Of a DNA stretch of 64,000 nt, positions 58,113 to 64,000 are shown one piece after another; within the stretch, counting starts at the first letter, position 1, and each line of letters opens with the position of its first letter. Under the pieces are notes generated by a model. It saw only the letters and a list, made by a program, of their open reading frames with translations, had not been told where the DNA came from and ran no database searches. The translations under genes were made by a program, and so were the position numbers. Source of the DNA: Maratus speciosus (lineage: Eukaryota > Arthropoda > Arachnida > Araneae > Salticidae). Where the stretch lies: the NCBI GenBank assembly GCA_963932465.1, contig OZ010786.1, positions 535,745,073 to 535,809,072 on the forward strand. Direction: 5' to 3'.

Positions 58113-61100
58113 TTTTTCTATGATTGTTTTATTTCACTATTTCTGAACATATAATTAGCTCTATTTTTTGTGTGATGCCGATATATGAAATGATAAAACA
58201 TTAGTTAGACTATAATTTATAATGGAATTTCACAACGCATAAAAATAATTTGATTATTTTTAGTTCCTTTTATGATTCTATAAAATATATTTATTATATT
58301 ATTAACAGTGACACGTCAATAAAATCAGAATAATATTTCTAATATTTACAAACATTTAAATAAATGTTATTTAATGAAGTTAGATTTCATGCGTGAAGTT
58401 TGGAAATATTTAAAATAAAAAGAAACATCATGTTTCTTGTTATCAAATTATACTATTTCGAGGGTTATTAGGTGGTGTTCGTTTTGATCTTTTGCCCTCT
58501 TGAGTAAAATAAACAAGTTTTAAATAGCCTAAAAATGAAAACGATTCCTTAACTTGGACATGTACTCTTTGCACCGGCCGCTTCGCTATAAATGGACTCA
58601 GCGCTGAAACACGGCTCTTTATCTATAGACATCACAATACCAGATGACCTTACTGTAACGAGGCCATGTACGCTTTTTATCCACAAATCAGAAAAACGGC
58701 AAACCCTCTAACGTGTCCGCATTATAAAGACTCACTGCGTTTCGTACCAAAAATCCATTAAAATGATATAAGAGTGTAACTCAGATACAATCGGCGTTAC
58801 GGGGGCTGTAATAAGGCTGTCAATATAATTTTCGTGTGGGTGTCTAGTTCACAATCTTTTAAACGATAATCATTCAATTAATCAATTAATCTCTCTGTGT
58901 AAATGCATCTGTGTGTATTAAACCACTTATAAACAGTAAGTTTGGTGTTGGCTCTCTCTCTAAAAGCCATTGTTTTTTTTTTTCTTGAATCTTTCCAAAC
59001 GACAGTTTAAGTAATGGGGCCAAATTTTAAATTCTTGTTTGTTTCTCCTTCGCCGACTGTTCAAACCTCATTCACTGCAATAAGATTACTCATTGGAAAT
59101 ATAAATTTAGAAAGAAAATCTGATCAATATCGGTCTAAATAAAATAATGTAATCTTCTGTTTGATAGTTTATTCTAAAATAAAAGTAATACGACGTTATA
59201 TATATATCTATATCGTAAAGTTAAAAAAAGCTGTTCTCAATATAGAAACACGATGGGCCAAAAAAATGGATGTAAAATTCTATTGCTTATAGCAACAGAT
59301 TTTGTTAGACTATCTATTTGTATGTCTGTTAACGGAGGAAAAAACGTTCCAATATTCTTCAAATGTAAGCGTTATTATTTTTTTATCATAATAAAGTATA
59401 TATTTATTACCTTAAACCCTTTTATTTTTTTTTACAATGTTCTATAAATAGAGGGATATAAAATTAATGTTTGGGTGGTAAAGATTCTCAAAAGATTTCT
59501 TTTCAGAATTTCAATATGTTGAAAAATAACAAAAAACTTGGATATTTAATATATATATTTTTAATTCGATAAACACAAGTGCAATTTTAGAATATTTTGG
59601 TAATTAAAAGGCGATATTCTTTCTTTTGGCAATTTTTGAAAAGTTCTTGTAAAACTCAAAAGAGCACTATTATTCGTTTACAAAATGTAATCAAATAAGA
59701 AAAATCGAAGAGCCAGCTGCACCGCGTGCCCTCGTTGCACCTGTCAGGATATAAATTTACAGATATGTAAATGCTAAAAATTTTCTTTCCCCTCATTACT
59801 TACCCCTTCATACAAACATACACAAAAAAGCCCATGTGCTTTATTTTATTCTAATGTCTACAACTGCAAATGTAGAATACTTATAAATGAAGAGTAATAA
59901 ATTAATAATAGTTCCATATTCCAAACTTCTCTCTCGAAATCAGGAAGGTATTTCGTCTTTCGGCATCTGTAATCTGATCAGAATACTTAACAATCTAAAA
60001 ATAGATTACTTTTTTTAGACAAGAAGCGCTAAATTGTTCTACCTTGTGAAATTTTGCGTCACTGAAGAATGATCAAAATAAAAGACATGATGTGCATGGT
60101 GTTGGACGATAAAAGGCGAACAATATTACCATACAGTTTTTTTAATACTGAATTAATATTAATATTCCAAAAATTATATCTCGTGATCATTAAGCAGAAT
60201 ATAGTATCGAGTACACTGAGTTATAGCCACAAAAGACCACGCCGACATGGCAATCATTATTAAAAATGATTCGTTAAAAAAAATATTCATATATACTTGG
60301 TAATCAAGAACAAAGAAAACAAAAGCAAATGTATCACCTGAAGTGACCTAAAAAACAAAAGTGGTGAATGCAAATAAAAGGAATGCACTGAGAATCCAGC
60401 TTCGAAAATCTTTATTTATAAAGAATTTTCTTGAAAAAATATATTCATGATGGAAACTATTATTTATAGATCCATTTTTTTTAATAATAGTAGTATACGA
60501 TCTTATTTATATGCATTTGGCATGAGATAAATAATGAAATTTTCTCTCGGAGATTATGGAGGCACTTGTCGTACAATTCAAATCATTTATATGATTTAGC
60601 ACGAATTCAAAACACAGAACACAGCATCAGTCGAATGAAAATAAACAACACTTTCCGCACAGCATCAGTACGTAATACCCACTTAGCACTACTAATAATC
60701 ATCGTTGCATCTCGGTTGGTGAAACTGTTATCATCCCTGCCATAATCAGAAGAAAATATGCAGCCCATCAAACCATTATAATTAAAAAAAAAAAATTCTT
60801 TCATTTTACTGCTTTCGCTGCACGCACATGATTATTCGCAGCAGGCAAGCCATTACCTTCCGCGCCTGTAGAAAAATGCGAGATTAAAAACGTGCACACT
60901 CTGCTTTGCAAGAGGAAAAACGGGTTGCCGTAATAATTAAAAATCGCCAATTGGCAGGGCAAAAATACTAGAATCTTGCGTTGGCATAAATTGTAATATT
61001 ATAGGATATGAAAACTGACTTATTTAGATTAATTTTTTTAATAGATTTTTAAAATAAGATGCTAATTAGTAGTAATGTGTTACAATTTTTGAAATTACAT

Positions 61101-62221
61101 ATTAAACTTATTTAAATTTGATTGCAGAGGGGAGGAGCTAGAAGAGGAAATGACTTCACGTTTAGAAAATTGTAGAATGTTCCCGAGGACTTCTTATCCG
61201 GAAGTTCAGATTTCAAAACTATATTTATAATTTTAAAATGAAACGAAATGTTACGTAAGAAAGAAAAGCCTACATGGGAAGCTTTAAAAAGGGAGGAATT
61301 AAAAAATTTTTAGAATTCGACTTTCAATATTAAATGAATAAAGATTAATAAAATATTTCTTAAATTAAATTAATAGTGGTTGTAAATTACCACAACAGTG
61401 TGTATTCTTTAAATTATTTTTGAATTTAAAATAAATCTCATACGCTTCCATTTCGATATGAATCAATTTTGTTTATCGAAAAAAAAAACTTTTTGTTACT
61501 GAATATAAAATTGAATAACTTTTAATATAAAAATATGGATATAATATGCATATAAGATGCGCATTTCATATTGATCGAGCTATGAATGGAATGCTTCCCA
61601 TTCCACGTTTAAAATAAATATTGCAGATATGTTCTTTATTTTTTATAAATGTTACAGACCGCGTTAAATTTTTACTATACTTTTGCCTCCTTTATATTTT
61701 TACTTTTTTTTTTTTACAAATATATAGTCAAACAATGCTTGAAATGCATTATTTCTAATATACAGATGAAAGCTTTTCGTGTTATTTGTAGTCAAAATCG
61801 CATATATTCATGTGAAAGCTAAATTACGATTTTGAATTGCAATTTTTTATTTAATTTTATTTATCCGAATAAGTGATATAGTGATATTTTTTCCATTTCA
61901 AGTGAGTGTGGAAATTTCTTGCATAGTGCCACTTAGCAATTTTAAATATTTTAAGATATTTATGTAAAGTTCTTTTAATTTTTGTGGTAAGAAAAGTTTT
62001 CATTTTTGCTGTTGCACTTTTCGTATTTTGATGCGAAAAGTAGTGTTGCATTTATAATTTTTATAACACTATAATGGCAAATTTCAGTGCATAAAATATT
62101 GTGTCTCAGATATTGTATTATACCGGTAGCAAGTGGAAAGGAAGATAAAATTAACAAATAAACTGTGTTTCTATCCATGCACGTAAACAAAATAACTCAT
62201 TAGGTGTTTTACCTCAATATA
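58113..62221. other. AT-rich stretch, no gene seen
   Basis: No gene supported. Less AT-rich patches occur at about 58560-58830 and 60640-60960; neither gives a frame with a recognisable motif on either strand. The open frames 59253-59447, 60069-60263, 60607-60804 and 61857-62190 are short and anonymous. Confidence 0.5.
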
Positions 62222-63442
62222 CAGGGTGCATAGGAAAGTCCCTTTAACCTGAAAATACTTGCGAACGGAGGGAGCTACAGCTATGCAAGTGAGGTGACGG
62301 TATAGTAAAGCGATTACGCCCGACCTAATGCAAACGACTGCAGCGCCCCTCGTGGCGAAATTTGGAAGATAGCCATTGCAAATCGGAAACGAAAAGTGAT
62401 AGAGTAAAATTTCCAGTTAGAAAGTTTTAGAGCATCAATTAATTAGTACGAAACGACATTTGGTTCACACGGATAAGATAAATCGTCGCCTGTATAACCA
62501 AAAATGTACGAAATTGATGAGCGACGATTATACTTTCCATATTCACATTTCGGAAATGTAGCAGTGCGCAATTGGAGATTGTGACGTTATACTGCACTGT
62601 GATGTCTGTAAAAATTTTATTTCCAATGCATTTAAAATTTTAATTTAACCCTTTCAAGGGCAGAAGAATTCTCTTCGTAAAAGGATGAAATAATTGACTG
62701 CCACCAGAATATTCAAACGAATTTCTTACAGAATAAAAACCCGCTAAGTTGCACTTTCATTGCAAAAGCAAAATTTTATTAAATATTCCTGGTGCCATTT
62801 GTCAGTTTTGGAATTGAAATTAGCTAGAAGGACTAGCCACCGCCCTTGAAAGGATTAAATCCATGTCGTCGTATTGAAGAGCCTTGCAATAGACGTTCCA
62901 TGCAGAGAAATGTGCATGCAAAATTACACTCACGAATACAAACGTGTATCGTGAGCAGTGGTGAACTTTTCGAACATACTGCATATTTAACTTTTTATCC
63001 TGTGAAACAGTTTGCCTTTTTTGTGTGATTTTACCAAAATGTATTCAGGAAAGTACGTATTTATACAATAAATTGTGCGTATTTCTTCATACTTCTGGCT
63101 ATTCCATTCAAACGTTTACACAAAATGGAGTGCGTCGATTTCGGACATTTTTGGGCATACAGGCGAAGATTTATCGTATCCATGTAAACCAAATGTTGTT
63201 CCGTACTATTTAATTGGTGCTCTAAAACTTTCTTATTGGAAATTTTGCTCTATCTCTTTTCGTTTTCGATTTGCCATGGCGAAATTTGAACATAGCTTCC
63301 AAATTTCGCCACTAGAGACGCTGTTGTCGTTTCCATTAAATCGGGCGTAGTCGCTTTACTATATCGTTATCTCACTTGCATAGCTGTAGCTCTCTCCGTT
63401 CGCAAGTATTTTCCGGTTAAAGGGACTTTCCTATGCACCCTG
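62222..63442. mobile_element. Foldback DNA element with ~300-bp arms
   Basis: The left arm (62222 to about 62525) and right arm (about 63130 to 63442) are long inverted copies. Ends are CAGGGTGCATAGGAAAGTCC on both strands. Shared landmarks further in are CTACAGCTATGCAAGTGAG, AGTAAAGCGA.TACGCCCGA, GTGGCGAAATTTGGAAG, AGAAAGTTTTAGAGCA and GATAAATC.TCGCCTGTAT. TA precedes the left end; the right flank reads TGTA, so the duplication is imperfect. The ends resemble mariner-type CAGGGTG termini. The overlapping open frames at 62846-63350 are parts of the arm and middle and are not genes. Confidence 0.85.
62649..62854. mobile_element. Nested piggyBac-type MITE, TTAA target
   Basis: A 206-bp insertion with inverted ends CCCTTTCAAGGGC (left) and TCCTTTCAAGGGC (right end read on the minus strand), flanked by TTAA at 62645-62648 and 62855-62858. 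TTAA duplication with CCC-starting ends is the piggyBac pattern. It lies in the centre of the foldback element and is therefore younger than it. Confidence 0.85.
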
Positions 63443-63527
63443 TGTAGACTAATAATTCAGCTTTCCTGCAATAAAATATTTAAAAAATATATTTTAATAA
63501 TAAAATTTAACATAATAAAGAAAAAAT

Positions 63528-63960
63528 GAAGTTTATGCACGTAAACACTTTAAGGCAATCGTTTTAAATCTCCGTCGTAAACGATGTTTCCACGCATGTT
63601 CACTATACAACCAATCAAATGCTTTAACTGAATATTTGGAGCGATATTAAGACAGTCCTTGGGAGATACTGGATAAATAAAACGTAAGTTAATGCATGTA
63701 AGGAATTTGAGACACATTCTTATATCTCCATCATGGATAAGATAGCACTCGTACCAAAAAGTTCGACTTTGCTGATATCCAGAGGAAAGACGGGCACAAT
63801 ACGAATGTTAATATCTACACGCAGGCACAAAAGTAGCAATAACATATTTTAAGTGAATATTTGGAGCATAATGAAACTGGGAGTTAATGGATTAATAAAA
63901 TTTATGGCCATGCATGTTAACTTTTATAGGCATATTTTTATATCTCCTTCGTAAAAAAGT
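63528..63960. repeat. Degenerate tandem repeat, about three units
   Basis: The block (T)ATCTCC.TCGTAAA..A is found near 63567, 63723 and 63941. GTGAATATTTGGAGC.ATA occurs near 63631 and 63854, and ATGCATGTTAA-like blocks precede each. The full step is about 218-223 bases; the first unit is shortened. Confidence 0.7.
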
Positions 63961-63975
63961 ATATTGAATATTTAC

Positions 63976-64000
63976 AAAAAAAAAAAAAAAAAAAAAAAAA
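63976..64000. repeat. Poly-A run at window end
   Basis: A homopolymer continuing to the window edge; its full length is unknown. Confidence 0.9.

Noticed and set aside
63025..63350. Overlapping plus-strand frames
   Set aside because: They fall in the right arm of the foldback element and have no motif.

Overview
The window is AT-rich, intron- or intergenic-type DNA from an animal, most likely an arthropod and plausibly an arachnid. That inference rests on base composition and on the transposon mix: a GIY-YIG Penelope-like element, a BEL/Pao LTR element, Jerky/Tigger and Tc1 relics, hAT and piggyBac type MITEs, and a Helitron. I could not support any host protein-coding exon, tRNA or rRNA gene. 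Nearly all real coding signal is decayed transposon sequence.

Layout. Positions 1-9,400 hold AT-rich DNA with a three-unit tandem array (868-2575) and two MITEs sharing CACTGTAAAAAA ends. Positions 12,000-14,900 hold a hAT-type MITE with an 8-bp target duplication, a decayed Tc1 transposase piece, a 23-bp minisatellite, a promoter-like patch and a hairpin element. Positions 15,199-18,431 hold the most striking object: a near-perfect head-to-head palindrome of two 5'-truncated Penelope-like copies (reverse transcriptase plus GIY-YIG endonuclease). Each has a hammerhead-like motif in its 3' region, and the pair is bounded by one 12-bp duplication. Positions 21,100-23,200 are a tandem array. Positions 26,115-26,620 are a foldback MITE.

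Positions 28,600-31,790 are a tandem duplication. Its second unit was split by a 2.1-kb non-autonomous Helitron that carries six copies of a ~144-bp repeat. Positions 34,893-37,839 are a broken Jerky/Tigger transposon, itself invaded by a MITE and expanded by a 52-base homopolymer. Positions 38,100-46,260 contain a (CCG)n tract, a pogo-like non-autonomous element with repeated TTGACCA sites, a MITE, a higher-order tandem array and two Helitron-like 3' ends. Positions 51,207-57,454 are a complete but inactivated BEL/Pao element, LTR to LTR, inserted in an old dispersed repeat; a related uninterrupted copy at 24,672 serves as its empty site. Positions 62,222-63,442 are a foldback element with a nested piggyBac-type MITE.

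The biology here is the nested history of mobile elements. Two points may be under-described: the single-insertion Penelope palindrome with ribozyme-like ends, and the BEL/Pao primer site, where both ends of a tRNA-Tyr-like primer seem to be matched. All element calls come from reading motifs, repeats and target duplications by eye; no database search was run.
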